Assembly: GCF_001650905.1 (NCBI RefSeq)
Contig: NZ_LXYG01000017.1
Span: 434,001 to 498,000, forward strand
DNA: 64,000 bases
Direction of reading: 5' to 3'
DNA from: Balneola sp. EhC07
GTDB lineage: Bacteria > Bacteroidota > Rhodothermia > Balneolales > Balneolaceae
Below the pieces are notes generated by a model, which saw nothing but the letters and a program-made list of their open reading frames with translations, was not told where the DNA came from and did no database searches. Numbering within the stretch: position 1 is the first letter of the stretch; each line of letters opens with the position of its first letter. Below, one piece after another: positions 53,744 to 63,946 of the stretch. The position numbers and the translations under genes are program-made.

Positions 53744-54575
53744 ATCTTTCTGTGATCATATTCAGTTTCTCTTTCATTTCTTGGGCTTTGTGAGCAACGT
53801 GTTCCGTCCAGTTTTCGTGATCGCTTCCTGCATAAATAATTCCGCGGCTGGAATTGATCAATGGAATGCCTTCATGTTCATTCAATGAAGCAGCCAACTC
53901 TTCAATAGAACCGCCTTGTGCTCCAATTCCGGGAATCAGTAAAGATGCTTTTTTGTGAAGATCAGTTACTGATTTGGACAGCTCGGCTTGTGTAGCTCCG
54001 ATTACCATTCCCAAATGAGCATCCGAAGAGGACGATCTTTTTTTCAATTCAGAAGCGATGTACTGAGCCATCATGTCAAAACCTTCAAACGGCTTTTTCA
54101 GGAAGTCATCTGCTCCGGGGTTTGACGTCAAAGCAAGTGCGTAAATTCCTTTGGATTCGTCTTCAGTAAAAGCATCCAGCGTTTCAAAACCCATAAGCGG
54201 ATTCAAGGTGATGGCATCCACATGAAACTGATCGAAAAAAGATTTTTTGTAGTGTTCGGCGGTGGTAGAAATATCGCCACGTTTTGCATCAGCAATAATA
54301 ATACGGTTTTCAGGAATGTGAGCCAGTACTTCATGAAAAACTGATAATCCCGATGAACCTAAAGCTTCAAAAAAGGCCAAATTGGGTTTGTAAGCAGCAC
54401 AGTCATTTTTTGTGGCATCAATCACCATCTTACAAAAATGTATAACTTGTTCTTCAGGAGAGTTAAAAAGTTTTTTTACTGAAACCGGAAGTTTCGATAA
54501 GTTCGGATCCAATCCCACACAGAGGGTCGAATCGGAGTCTGATACAGCTGCTTGTAATTTTTGAACGAAGGTCAT
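53736..54575 (-). CDS. pyrF: orotidine-5'-phosphate decarboxylase, type 2
   Basis: 279 residues, longer than E. coli PyrF (245) and of the type 2 subfamily. LCVGLDPN near residues 18-25 and the catalytic DAKRGDI (Asp96, Lys98) at 96-102 mark the TIM barrel. Last step of UMP synthesis: OMP is decarboxylated. The gene is the first in a two-gene operon with rnhA. With carA and carB it contributes to the pyrimidine route, but lies about 13 kb away. Confidence 0.96.
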   Translation of the reverse strand: MTFVQKLQAAVSDSDSTLCVGLDPNLSKLPVSVKKLFNSPEEQVIHFCKMVIDATKNDCAAYKPNLAFFEALGSSGLSVFHEVLAHIPENRIIIADAKRGDISTTAEHYKKSFFDQFHVDAITLNPLMGFETLDAFTEDESKGIYALALTSNPGADDFLKKPFEGFDMMAQYIASELKKRSSSSDAHLGMVIGATQAELSKSVTDLHKKASLLIPGIGAQGGSIEELAASLNEHEGIPLINSSRGIIYAGSDHENWTEHVAHKAQEMKEKLNMITERYV

Positions 54576-54731
54576 TTAAGAATAATTTTCAATGAAGATA
54601 AGATTCTATATTTATGAATTAAATTTTAAAGCACAGTATCTGAGAAGATAAAATAAAATTACTTCTGCTAAACACTTTCATCAATTTCTATTACATTAAC
54701 TCAATTATTATCAAAACAGATCAAGGTGTTT

Positions 54732-56567
54732 ATGTCTAAAAAATATTTGAGACCATTATTTGTAATCGCGATTGCTTCATTACTGGTATTTGATGCATAT
54801 GCTCAAACTATAAAAGTACCTGTTATTAAAGATGGTCAAGCTCAGGTTATACCGGAATTCGAAAATCCTGATGACTGGTTGAGACATGATCTGTGGGTGG
54901 AAACAGAGTTTGATACTGATGGCGACGGAAAAGCAGACAGAATGCATGTTTCTGTTACAAGACCGAAACAAACAGAGTCCGGAAATCTGAAACTACCGGT
55001 CGTTTATGAGTCAAGCCCGTATTATGCAGGAACACCAAGACCACCATTCGATTTTTTCTGGGACGTAAAGCATGAGTTGGGAGAAAATCCACCTGCACGT
55101 ATTAAAGGTCCTAAAATTGCAGTCAGAGAACAGCGTCCTGTTATTTCAAATTCACAAATAAAGAACTGGGTTCCGAGAGGTTTTATAGTAGTTCATTCAT
55201 CTTCTCCGGGAACCGGACTATCACAAGGCTCACCAACGGTAGGAGGAGATAATGAGTCTTTAGCTCCAAAAGCAGTAATTGATTGGTTGAACGGAAGAGC
55301 GAATGGCTACACAACTCCATATGGAAATGAAAAAGTTGAAGCATTTTGGGCTACGGGTAAAGTTGGAATGACAGGGACTTCCTACAACGGAACCTTGCCA
55401 TTAGCTGCAGCTACAACAGGAGTTGAAGGTTTAGAAGCTATTATCCCGATCGCGCCCAACACTTCTTATTATCATTATTACAGATCTAATGGCTTAGTTC
55501 GCTCTCCCGGAGGTTATCTTGGAGAAGATGTAGATGTGTTGTATGATTTTATTCATAGTGGAAGCGACGAATTCCGTGAGCATAACAATCGTGTATATCG
55601 CGACAAAATTATGGCGAATGGACTGGATAGAGTTACAGGTGATTACAATGACTTTTGGGCTTCTCGGGATTATCTGAATGATATGAAGCCTTTAAAAGCG
55701 GCGGTACTGATGGCGCATGGTTTTAATGATTGGAATGTGATGCCCGAACACAGCTACCGAATTTATGATGCAGTTCGAAAAAAGGGAGTGCCACATATGG
55801 TGTATTATCATCAGGGTGGGCATGGTGGAGAACCTCCAATGGAGCTGATGAATAAATGGTTTACTAAATTCTTGTTTGGTGTAGATAATGATGTTGAATC
55901 ACTGCCGAAATCCTGGATAGTTCGCGAAAATGATGATCGTCTGAAACCAACTTCATATGCTGATTACCCTCATCCTAAAGCCGAAATGGTAACTTTTAAA
56001 CCAACGGCAGGTTTTCCCGAAAGAGGAAGTCTGGTGACAAGTAGTACAACAAAGCAGGGAACAGAAACCTTTGTAGATAATGTTTCATTTGATGGGGAAT
56101 CTTTAGCAAAAGCTGAGTGGACCAATCATCGGTTGATGTTTACGACCCCGGTATTATCAGAGTCTGTTCATATCTCAGGAGTTTCAACTATTACTGTGAA
56201 GTTGGCAAGCAATAAGCCGGCTGCAAATTTATCAGTTTGGTTAGTAGCGTTACCGTGGGAAGAAGGTCGCAGAGCTAAGATCACAGATAACATTATTACA
56301 CGAGGCTGGGCAGATCCTCAAAATCATAAATCTTTATCTGAAAGCGAGCCTCTAAAACCAGGTAATTTTTATACAGTAACTTTTGATTTACAACCGGACG
56401 ATCAGATAATAGAAGCAGGGCAGCAGATCGGATTAATGATCTTTAGCAGTGATAAAGACTTTACCCTTCATCCTGATCCCGGTACAGAAATAACAGTAGA
56501 TCTTGATGGAACATCAATTTCAATACCTGTAGTAAATGGAAAAAGTGCATTCACTTTTAAAAAATAG
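54732..56567 (+). CDS. S15/CocE-type hydrolase (X-Pro dipeptidyl-peptidase family)
   Basis: Start at ATG 54732 gives 611 residues; an upstream in-frame GTG (54726) is less likely. A signal peptide (PLFVIAIASLLVFDAYAQ) exports it. The alpha/beta-hydrolase triad is Ser217 (GMTGTSYNGT), Asp333 (HGFNDWNV) and His364 (GGHGGEP). A C-terminal beta-sandwich (from about residue 420, VSGVSTITVKLASNKPAANLSVWLV) is typical of the family. It may act as an X-Pro dipeptidyl-peptidase or esterase in the periplasm. A propeller-amidohydrolase follows, possibly for further degradation. Confidence 0.92.
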   Translation: MSKKYLRPLFVIAIASLLVFDAYAQTIKVPVIKDGQAQVIPEFENPDDWLRHDLWVETEFDTDGDGKADRMHVSVTRPKQTESGNLKLPVVYESSPYYAGTPRPPFDFFWDVKHELGENPPARIKGPKIAVREQRPVISNSQIKNWVPRGFIVVHSSSPGTGLSQGSPTVGGDNESLAPKAVIDWLNGRANGYTTPYGNEKVEAFWATGKVGMTGTSYNGTLPLAAATTGVEGLEAIIPIAPNTSYYHYYRSNGLVRSPGGYLGEDVDVLYDFIHSGSDEFREHNNRVYRDKIMANGLDRVTGDYNDFWASRDYLNDMKPLKAAVLMAHGFNDWNVMPEHSYRIYDAVRKKGVPHMVYYHQGGHGGEPPMELMNKWFTKFLFGVDNDVESLPKSWIVRENDDRLKPTSYADYPHPKAEMVTFKPTAGFPERGSLVTSSTTKQGTETFVDNVSFDGESLAKAEWTNHRLMFTTPVLSESVHISGVSTITVKLASNKPAANLSVWLVALPWEEGRRAKITDNIITRGWADPQNHKSLSESEPLKPGNFYTVTFDLQPDDQIIEAGQQIGLMIFSSDKDFTLHPDPGTEITVDLDGTSISIPVVNGKSAFTFKK

Positions 56568-56715
56568 CTCAGAACAATATCAGAGCTGTTTTAAATATGT
56601 AATGAACAGAAGGAGCTGGACAATCACTTAAAATTTGTAAAAGCGCTAATGGAAGCTCGGTGAAAATAAGTAGATTCTGGTTCGGTTAAATTCGAACTAA
56701 CTACTGATAAATATC

Positions 56716-59700
56716 ATGAGCATTTCAACAAAGTTGTATCAATATTTTAAGCTGATCCTTTCAACCTTTCTGATCGCAGGTGTTTTTACCGTTACATCTT
56801 TTGCACAAGATGAACCGGCTGAATCAGATTCTACAGAAGAAAAAATCAAAAACGGAGATCTTCCTTTAGAAGCAGGAAGAGAGTTCTCATTCGATCTGGA
56901 TGAAGGTTCATGGATCGCTCTGGATGTAAGTCCCGATGGAGAAACCATTGTATTCGATTTTCTGGGCGACCTTTACACTATGCCAATTTCAGGTGGCGAA
57001 GCAACACAAATAACGGAAGGTATGCAGTTCGATAGTCAGCCAAGATTCAGTCCTGATGGCAGCAAAGTAGTGTTTATTTCTGACGCTTCAGGTGGAGAGG
57101 GAGTTTGGACGATCAATCTTTCATCCGAAGACATGGAGAAAAAGCAGATCACCAAAGGGAAAAGCAATGAATATCAATCTCCTGAATGGGCTCCGGATGG
57201 AAAATATATCATTGCCTCTAAAAACTCACCGGGGAGTCATAAAATTTGGATGTACCATGTTGATGGAGGTTCGGGAACAGCTTTAGTTAGAGAACCGGGA
57301 AATATGAGAATGACAGAAGGGGCTTTCAGTCCGGACGGAAGATATATCTGGTTTTCAAGAAGAAGCGGAGCCTGGAATTACAATGCTTCTATGCCCCAGT
57401 ATCAGATTGTTACCTACGATCGTGAGACAGGGGATATGGCCACTCAGGCATCTCGTTATGGTTCTTCATTTCGGGCAACTCCGTCAAACAATGGTAAGTG
57501 GTTGGTATACGGAACGCGTCACGACGAGCATACAGGACTGGTGATTCGTGATCTGAAAACAGGTAGTGAGCGATGGTTAGCTTATCCGGTTCAACATGAC
57601 GATCAGGAATCGAGAGCTTCAAGAGATGTACTTCCGGGAATTTCCTTTACTCCGGATGATAAATATGTGGTAGCGTCTTATGGAGGAAAAATATGGAAGA
57701 TTCCTACTGAAGGTGGTGATGCGGTTGAAATTCCTTTTAATGTAAACGGCACAATTGAATTGGGACCGGAACTCGATTTCGAATATCCGATCTCGGATAG
57801 TGAAGAATTTACGATCACTCAGATCAGAGATGCTGTTCCATCTCCGGACGGAAAGATGATTGCTTTTACAGCGTTGAATGAAGTATATACTATGGAATTT
57901 CCGAACGGAACTCCTAAGAAACTAGTAAATCTGGATGAAACTCAGGCGCAACCGGTTTGGTCGCCTGATGGAAAATGGATCGCTTTTGTAACATGGGAGC
58001 CGGAAGGTGGAAAAGTATATAAAGTGAAGCCTAATGGAAAAGGATTAAAGCAACTGAACAAAGATAACGGAGTGTATCAGCATCCGGCATGGAGTAATGA
58101 CAGTAAAAAAATAGTTTTAGTTAACGGTGATTCGGAAGGCTTCCGGAATGCTACTCAAAGAACCGCATTTCGAGGAACTTCGAATTTAATATGGTTAAGT
58201 GCTGACGGAAGTGAAGACAACTTTATCGCATACTCTAACGGACGATCAAACCCTCACTTCGTAAAAGGAAATGATAGAATTTTTCTATCCAGCTTTAACG
58301 GTTTGACTTCCATTCGCTGGGATGGAACCGATGAAAAAGAACATCTGAAGGTTCAGGGAAGTCCTGCTCCGGGATCAAGCTTCAGCCCAAGAGCTTCATG
58401 GATAAGAATGGCGCCTGAAGGTGATCAGGCGTTGGCTCAGTTAGGATACGATCTTTATGTAGTTACTGTGCCACAAGTTGGGGGCGATGCTCCAACGATT
58501 CGTGTTGGGGGCTCAAGTTCTTTCCCTACTGAAAAATTAACCGATATCGGAGCACAATTTCCTGCATGGGGATGGGAAGCCAATAATATTCATTGGTCAA
58601 TCGGAAATGCTCATATTCGCTATAGTCTGGATGATGCCGAAGCCTATGAAGACAGCGTGAAAGTAGCTAAGGAAATGGAGAAGAAAAAGAAAGAAGAAGC
58701 CAAAGACTCTGATGAAGACGATGAGGAAAAAGGAGATGATGCTGAAGAAAAATCAGAGGATAAAAAAGAGAAAAAGAAAGATGAAGGCTATCAACCTTTA
58801 GAAAAAAGAATTGAAGTACAGGCAAAGCGTGATACTCCGGAAGGAATGATCATATTGAGAGGAGCGACTGCAATTACTATGAATGGTGATGAGATCATTC
58901 GTAATGCTGATATTTTGGTAGAGAATAACAGGATCAAAAATGTTGGAGCAAGAGGATCTTTCGAGATTCCAAGTGGTGCTGAAATCATGGATATGAGTGG
59001 AAAAACCATTGTGCCCGGCTTTGTGGATACTCACGCTCATTTCCGTCACCCGGTAAATCTTCACCGTGGTCAGTTTTGGTCGTACTTAACAAACCTGGCT
59101 TTTGGTGTGATCACAACTCGTGATCCTCAAACAGCAACTACTGACGTATTGACGTACAGTGATTTAGTTGATGCAGGAGAATTACTGGGACCAAGAGTTT
59201 ATTCAACAGGTCCGGGAGTGTTCAGCAGCGAGAATATCAAAAACCTTGAACATGCACAGGATGTATTGAAGCGATATAGCTCATATTACAATACCAAAAC
59301 CATCAAAATGTATGGAGCCGGAAACCGAGAGCAACGTCAATGGATCATTGAAGCAGCCCGTGAGCAAAAGTTGATGCCAACAACCGAGGGTTCTCTCGAC
59401 TTCAAGGAAAATCTGACTCAGGTAATTGATGGCTATCCGGGGCATGAACATTCTTTCCCTGTGTTCCCACTCTATAAAGATGTTGTGGATCTGGTAGCAT
59501 TTTCTAACACAGCTTATACACCAACATTGTTAGTTGCTTATGGTGGTCCATGGACGGAGAACTATTTTTATGCAACAGAGCGTCCGCATGATAACGTGAA
59601 ACTGAATCACTTTATGCCACACGAGAATTTAGATTCCAGATCTCGTCGCAGAAACGCAGGTTGGTTCATGGAAGAAGAATATGTACATGAAGAGCAATCG

Positions 59701-60099
59701 AAAGTACTGAAAGACATCGTAGAAAAGGGAGGAATTGCCGGAGTAGGAAGTCACGGTCAGTTGCAAGGACTTGGATTCCATTGGGAGCTTTGGGCTATCC
59801 AGAGCGGTGGACTAAGCGAGCACGATGCTCTTAAAGTTGCAACTATTCACGGCGCAAAAGCGATTGGGCTGGAACGTGATCTTGGAACGATCGAAGTTGG
59901 TAAACTTGCTGATTTTGTAATTATGGATAGAGATCCTCTACAAAATATTCGTAACTCGAACTCTGTAAGCTACATTATGAAAAATGGAAGATTGTATAAT
60001 GCCAATACGTTAGATCAGGAATTTCCGGTTAAAGAAGAACTGGGAACATTCTGGTGGCAGAATACAGGTCCGATGAATGTACCGGGAGTTAAAGAGTAG
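56716..60099 (+). CDS. secreted PD40 beta-propeller fused to amidohydrolase
   Basis: 1127 residues. The signal peptide covers about residues 1-30. A TolB-like propeller (about 40-640) is built from PD40 repeats (PRFSPDGSKVVFIS, PEWAPDGKYIIAS, PVWSPDGKWIAFV). Then a charged, Lys/Glu/Asp-rich linker (about 652-692) leads to a metal-dependent amidohydrolase (about 705-1100) with the metal motif DTHAH at 771-775 and closing strands typical of imidazolonepropionase-like enzymes. Known in Bacteroidota and believed to act on peptides or imides; substrate unknown. The TAG stop runs into an inverted repeat. Confidence 0.93.
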   Translation: MSISTKLYQYFKLILSTFLIAGVFTVTSFAQDEPAESDSTEEKIKNGDLPLEAGREFSFDLDEGSWIALDVSPDGETIVFDFLGDLYTMPISGGEATQITEGMQFDSQPRFSPDGSKVVFISDASGGEGVWTINLSSEDMEKKQITKGKSNEYQSPEWAPDGKYIIASKNSPGSHKIWMYHVDGGSGTALVREPGNMRMTEGAFSPDGRYIWFSRRSGAWNYNASMPQYQIVTYDRETGDMATQASRYGSSFRATPSNNGKWLVYGTRHDEHTGLVIRDLKTGSERWLAYPVQHDDQESRASRDVLPGISFTPDDKYVVASYGGKIWKIPTEGGDAVEIPFNVNGTIELGPELDFEYPISDSEEFTITQIRDAVPSPDGKMIAFTALNEVYTMEFPNGTPKKLVNLDETQAQPVWSPDGKWIAFVTWEPEGGKVYKVKPNGKGLKQLNKDNGVYQHPAWSNDSKKIVLVNGDSEGFRNATQRTAFRGTSNLIWLSADGSEDNFIAYSNGRSNPHFVKGNDRIFLSSFNGLTSIRWDGTDEKEHLKVQGSPAPGSSFSPRASWIRMAPEGDQALAQLGYDLYVVTVPQVGGDAPTIRVGGSSSFPTEKLTDIGAQFPAWGWEANNIHWSIGNAHIRYSLDDAEAYEDSVKVAKEMEKKKKEEAKDSDEDDEEKGDDAEEKSEDKKEKKKDEGYQPLEKRIEVQAKRDTPEGMIILRGATAITMNGDEIIRNADILVENNRIKNVGARGSFEIPSGAEIMDMSGKTIVPGFVDTHAHFRHPVNLHRGQFWSYLTNLAFGVITTRDPQTATTDVLTYSDLVDAGELLGPRVYSTGPGVFSSENIKNLEHAQDVLKRYSSYYNTKTIKMYGAGNREQRQWIIEAAREQKLMPTTEGSLDFKENLTQVIDGYPGHEHSFPVFPLYKDVVDLVAFSNTAYTPTLLVAYGGPWTENYFYATERPHDNVKLNHFMPHENLDSRSRRRNAGWFMEEEYVHEEQSKVLKDIVEKGGIAGVGSHGQLQGLGFHWELWAIQSGGLSEHDALKVATIHGAKAIGLERDLGTIEVGKLADFVIMDRDPLQNIRNSNSVSYIMKNGRLYNANTLDQEFPVKEELGTFWWQNTGPMNVPGVKE

Positions 60100-60124
60100 T
60101 GTTAGTGTGTGAAGGTGTTATGGT
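60098..60124. repeat. 27-bp repeat, inverted copy at amidohydrolase stop
   Basis: The reverse complement matches 32611-32637 at about 24 of 27 positions. The copy starts at the last two bases of the stop TAG, like the one at the transaldolase gene. Confidence 0.7.
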
Positions 60125-60166
60125 ATTCTCTTTTTTAAAGGAAATACCATAACACCAAAACACTGC
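60113..60166. terminator. 14-bp inverted repeat between convergent genes
   Basis: GGTGTTATGGTATT (60114-60127) pairs perfectly with AATACCATAACACC (about 60144-60157) over a T-rich loop. It lies between the amidohydrolase gene and the convergent gene at 60178, so it could end transcripts from both directions. It shares sequence with the 27-bp repeat family, so its origin is probably the same. Confidence 0.6.
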
Positions 60167-60177
60167 AACACCTTTTT

Positions 60178-60846
60178 TTACAGAACTGATTCAGGAAAAA
60201 CTTCTTCAAATCCGTGAGGAGGACGAGCGAGAGTCCATGTCTCAAAATAGAAATGTCGCTCTGATCTGAATTTCTTTCCGTTGATGCTGAAGAAGCGGAA
60301 AGCATCCGGCAACATACTTTGTAGCGGAAAAAAGAACTTAGTGTAGATATTTTTCTTGGAGAATAAATGAAGATCGAATCCATTTTTGGCTTGTTCTTTA
60401 TAGATCACCACAAATTCACTTTCCAAGACTTCTCTCAGTTCTGTTTTTAAATGACCTACATTGGAGTTGGTATCCACGTGAAGAGTTGAGATATCGAAAT
60501 CAGCTTCTTTATTACCTGTAACGATCACTTCTCCGTATTCCAGACTATCAACAGCTTGATTAAGAGAGTCATAATTCCCTTTCTGCGTTTGATAACTATC
60601 CGAATCTAGTCCTTCTTCCAAAGCGGAGATAAATCCCTCGTACTTATCCAGAACATTCAATCCAAATTCTTCTTTTTCCAGATCGGTAGCAGTAAAGTAT
60701 AATTTCGAATACGTAGGATCCGGCTTCATAAAATCAGCCAAAGTAGATTCGATCTGCTCCTTGGTACGATTCGCATTTCGATCCGCTAATTGGTCCAATC
60801 GTTGATCGTGATGAAAGATGAGTTTTAGGATTTGGGAATTATTCAT
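60178..60846 (-). CDS. hypothetical protein, unknown
   Basis: 222 residues, soluble and acidic in its N-terminal half. The text shows helices (FHHDQRLDQLADRNANRTKEQIESTL), then alternating strands to the end (EFVVIYKEQAKNGFDLHLF, RSERHFYFETWTLA). No family, signal or catalytic motif is recognised. It is a single gene, convergent with the propeller-amidohydrolase. Confidence 0.65.
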   Translation of the reverse strand: MNNSQILKLIFHHDQRLDQLADRNANRTKEQIESTLADFMKPDPTYSKLYFTATDLEKEEFGLNVLDKYEGFISALEEGLDSDSYQTQKGNYDSLNQAVDSLEYGEVIVTGNKEADFDISTLHVDTNSNVGHLKTELREVLESEFVVIYKEQAKNGFDLHLFSKKNIYTKFFFPLQSMLPDAFRFFSINGKKFRSERHFYFETWTLARPPHGFEEVFPESVL

Positions 60847-61042
60847 TATTCGTAGAAATAATTAGATATTTATCGTAGGGAGCGGATCGCGATCCGCCCG
60901 TACGGAAATTCAAGAGTCTTCCTTCAAAGTTAAGTAAATGCTAGAAACTTATTTGTGAAGATTCTTCGCTGACGCTCAGAATGACGGTGAAGAGATAAAA
61001 TCCTCTCCCTTCAAGGGGAGATTTTTCCATCATGTGGATACC

Positions 61043-61079
61043 AAAAAAAATCCCACTCACAATTTCTCATGAGTGGGAT
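61043..61079 (-). terminator. Rho-independent terminator of hppA
   Basis: On the minus strand ATCCCACTCA (61070-61079) pairs with TGAGTGGGAT (61050-61059) over a 10-base loop, followed by eight T residues. It ends the pth-hppA transcript. Confidence 0.85.
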
Positions 61080-61093
61080 CTGAAAATCTAAAT

Positions 61094-61126
61094 AATTCAG
61101 ACAGAGTTTAAAACTCTGTCTGAATT
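61094..61126. repeat. 33-bp near-perfect palindrome after hppA
   Basis: AATTCAGACAGAGTTT (61094-61109) pairs perfectly with 61111-61126 around a single central base. It lies 20 bases behind the hppA stop and 15 bases ahead of the terminator. It might stabilise the mRNA, terminate, or be a DNA-binding site. Confidence 0.85.
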
Positions 61127-61146
61127 AGCAAAAAGCTAGGAATAGC

Positions 61147-63357
61147 TTAGATCATTGTTGCGATAACAAGTGCAACAACTGACATCAACTTAAGAAGGAT
61201 GTTTAGCGATGGTCCTGAAGTATCCTTGAAAGGATCACCAACAGTATCACCAACAACACCGGCTTTATGAGCTTCGGAACCTTTTCCGTACTCAACACCA
61301 TCAATGGTAACGCCTTCTTCGATCATTTTCTTAGCGTTATCCCAAGCACCACCTGCGTTACTCTGGAACAATGCCATAAGTACACCTGCAGAAGTTACAC
61401 CTGCAAGAAGTCCACCAAGCATCTGAGCTCCTAAAGTAGGATCGTCGCTTACAAATCCCGGAACGAATCCGAATAGTACAGGAACGATCACAGCTAGTAG
61501 TCCCGGAAGAACCATTTCGCGAATAGAAGCAGTTGTTGAGATCTCAACACATTTTTCATATTCAGCTTTTCCATCAGCAGCATCAAATGTTGCTTTGTCT
61601 TCGTCTGTCCAGTCAGCGTATTCTGTTTCGCCGTTTTTGTTCATAACGTCAAGAGCAGCTCTCAATTCAGGAATAGAAGCAAACTGACGACGAACTTCTT
61701 CAATCATACTCATTGCAGCACGTCCTACAGCTTGCATAGAAAGAGCAGAGAATAAGAATGGAAGCATAGCTCCAACAAAAAGAGAAGCCATTACAGTCGG
61801 GCTCAATACATCGATAGCAAGAAGCTTAACTTCGTGCGTTGCGTTGTAAGCAGTGATGAAAGCTGCGAATAGTGCAAGAGCAGTTAATGCAGCAGAACCG
61901 ATCGCAAAACCTTTACCGATAGCAGCAGTAGTGTTACCAACAGCATCAAGCTTATCAGTACGCTCACGAACTTCAGGCTCTAGTTCAGCCATCTCCGCGA
62001 TACCACCTGCGTTATCAGAAACAGGACCGTAAGCATCAACAGCTAGTTGGATTCCTGTGTTTGCAAGCATACCTACAGCAGCAATTGCGATTCCGTAAAG
62101 TCCGGCAAAGCTGTAAGCTCCTACAATTGCGATTGCAATAATGATGATAGGAATTGCAGTCGAGATCATTCCAACTCCAAGTCCGGCGATGATGTTAGTT
62201 GCAGCACCGGTTACAGATTGCTTAACAATAGAAAGAACTGGTTTTGTACCTGTACCTGTGTAATGCTCAGTCACTAAACCGATCAATAATCCTGCAGCCA
62301 ATCCGAAGATTGTAGCCCAGAAAACACCCATGCTTGTGTATTCAATTCCTGAGAATGTCCATGTTTCAGGAAGCATCCATTTAATGATGAAGAAAGAAGC
62401 AACCAACATAACAGCAGCTGATAAAAACTCACCCATGTTCAAAGCTCTTTGTGGATCTCCACCATCTTTAACTCTTACAAAGAAGGTTCCCAAAATAGAA
62501 GTAAAGATTCCTGTTCCTGCAAGAACCAAAGGAAGCATTACTGCTGAAAGTCCGTCGAAGTTATCGCTCCATCCCGGAATAGTCATGAAAGCAGCACCAA
62601 GAACCATAGTACCGATGATTGAACCTACATAAGATTCGAAAAGGTCAGCGCCCATTCCGGCAACGTCACCTACGTTATCACCAACGTTGTCTGCAATAGT
62701 TGCAGGGTTTAACGGGTGATCTTCAGGAATACCTGCTTCAACTTTACCTACAAGGTCAGCTCCAACATCAGCAGCTTTGGTATAAATACCGCCACCAACA
62801 CGAGCAAAAAGTGCGATTGAAGAAGCTCCGAAAGAGAATCCTGTTACTACGGCCAATACTTTGTTTACTGCACCGGCACCGTCAATACCAAACATTTGAG
62901 AGAACACGAAGAATAAAACTGAAAGTCCTAATACTCCAAGTCCTACAACGCCAAGTCCCATTACAGAACCACCTGCAAATGCAACTTCAAGACCTTTTCC
63001 AAGGCTGGTACGAGCAGCGTTTGTTGTTCTTACGTTTGCTTTAGTAGCAACTTTCATTCCGATGAAACCTGCAAGTCCGGAACAGATTGCTCCAACTACG
63101 AAAGAGATGGCAACCATCCAGCTCGAAGTTTCAGGATTAGCACTAAAAGCTAAGATTAAAGCTACTACAAGTACGAAACCTGAAAGCACTTTATATTCTG
63201 CTTTTAAGAAAGCCATTGCACCTTTTGCGATACTTTCTGCGATACGGGCCATTCGGTCAGTACCTACTTCTTGTTTACTTACCCAAGAAGATTTTAATGC
63301 GGTAAATAGAAGTGCAATAACACCCGCTGCCGCTGAGAAATAGATTATGTTTAGCAT
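61147..63357 (-). CDS. hppA: membrane-bound ion-translocating pyrophosphatase, K+-dependent type
   Basis: 736 residues, about 16 membrane helices. Pyrophosphate hydrolysis drives H+ (or Na+) out of the cytosol. The active-site signature is [18 protein letters not shown] followed by [19 protein letters not shown]. The cation-type motif reads [10 protein letters not shown]; Ala478 and Gly481 take the places of Ala460/Gly463 of K+-dependent enzymes (Lys/Thr in K+-independent ones). Whether Na+ or H+ is pumped cannot be read here. It lies 31 bp behind pth on the same strand and ends with a terminator. Confidence 0.97.
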   Translation of the reverse strand: MLNIIYFSAAAGVIALLFTALKSSWVSKQEVGTDRMARIAESIAKGAMAFLKAEYKVLSGFVLVVALILAFSANPETSSWMVAISFVVGAICSGLAGFIGMKVATKANVRTTNAARTSLGKGLEVAFAGGSVMGLGVVGLGVLGLSVLFFVFSQMFGIDGAGAVNKVLAVVTGFSFGASSIALFARVGGGIYTKAADVGADLVGKVEAGIPEDHPLNPATIADNVGDNVGDVAGMGADLFESYVGSIIGTMVLGAAFMTIPGWSDNFDGLSAVMLPLVLAGTGIFTSILGTFFVRVKDGGDPQRALNMGEFLSAAVMLVASFFIIKWMLPETWTFSGIEYTSMGVFWATIFGLAAGLLIGLVTEHYTGTGTKPVLSIVKQSVTGAATNIIAGLGVGMISTAIPIIIIAIAIVGAYSFAGLYGIAIAAVGMLANTGIQLAVDAYGPVSDNAGGIAEMAELEPEVRERTDKLDAVGNTTAAIGKGFAIGSAALTALALFAAFITAYNATHEVKLLAIDVLSPTVMASLFVGAMLPFLFSALSMQAVGRAAMSMIEEVRRQFASIPELRAALDVMNKNGETEYADWTDEDKATFDAADGKAEYEKCVEISTTASIREMVLPGLLAVIVPVLFGFVPGFVSDDPTLGAQMLGGLLAGVTSAGVLMALFQSNAGGAWDNAKKMIEEGVTIDGVEYGKGSEAHKAGVVGDTVGDPFKDTSGPSLNILLKLMSVVALVIATMI

Positions 63358-63388
63358 AATACTCTTTTCGTTAGTTTATGATTGTAAT

Positions 63389-63946
63389 TCAATTGAAATA
63401 ATTCATTGCCCTTTCTATACCCAAATTCACGAAAGCAAGGGCAGCGTCGTGAGCATGTTGTACAGCCTGATTTTTTTCCTCAAGCTCATCTTCATCAAAA
63501 GGAGACAGTACGTAATCGACTTGTCTGCCTCTCGAAAAATTATCACCGATACCAAATCGCAAGCGTGGGAAGTCATTGCTTCCAAGTCGCTCAATAATAT
63601 CAGAAATCCCATTGTGACCGCCCGCACTTCCATTTGGCTTCATTCTGTTTGTGCCAAGTGGAAGATTCAAATCGTCATAAACGATCAGGCAATCTTTTTT
63701 ATCTGTGTTGAACTTAGCTAACGCTTTCTTAACTGCTGTACCACTTCTATTCATAAAAGTAGTTGGTTTAACAAGAACGATGTTGCGTCCTTTGTGTCTT
63801 CCCTCAGCTATTTCAAAAGGTCCGCCACCCAGACCAAATGAAATTGAAAGCGTTTTTGCCAGTTCATCAAGAACATCAAAGCCGATGTTATGACGGGAGC
63901 CATCATATTCGCTACCGATATTTCCTAATCCTACGATTATGGACAT
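63389..63946 (-). CDS. pth: peptidyl-tRNA hydrolase
   Basis: 185 residues. It frees tRNA from peptidyl-tRNA that has dropped off the ribosome. Active-site residues: Asn9 (VGLGN), His19 (RHNIGF), Asn66 (TFMNRSG), Asp92 (YDDLNLP) and Asn112 (GGHNG). The length agrees with the family. The hppA gene follows 31 bp later. Upstream, the last bases of the window might be the end of another minus-strand gene (often rplY), but only six codons would be visible. Confidence 0.97.
   Translation of the reverse strand: MSIIVGLGNIGSEYDGSRHNIGFDVLDELAKTLSISFGLGGGPFEIAEGRHKGRNIVLVKPTTFMNRSGTAVKKALAKFNTDKKDCLIVYDDLNLPLGTNRMKPNGSAGGHNGISDIIERLGSNDFPRLRFGIGDNFSRGRQVDYVLSPFDEDELEEKNQAVQHAHDAALAFVNLGIERAMNYFN

Larger units (their letters stand above)
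60847..61146. other. intergenic region with repeats and terminator
   Basis: No gene is seen. The region contains GCGGATCGCGATCCGC (60882-60897, a perfect 16-bp palindrome), a GATTCTTCGCTGACGCTCAG stretch at about 60959-60978, a CTCTCCC/GGGGAGA hairpin near 61004-61021, the hppA terminator and a 33-bp palindrome (both listed). These are dispersed repeats and end signals. Confidence 0.65.

Noticed and set aside
61147-63357. Several long open frames on the plus strand opposite hppA
   Set aside because: They reflect codon bias of the membrane protein gene on the other strand; composition is not protein-like.
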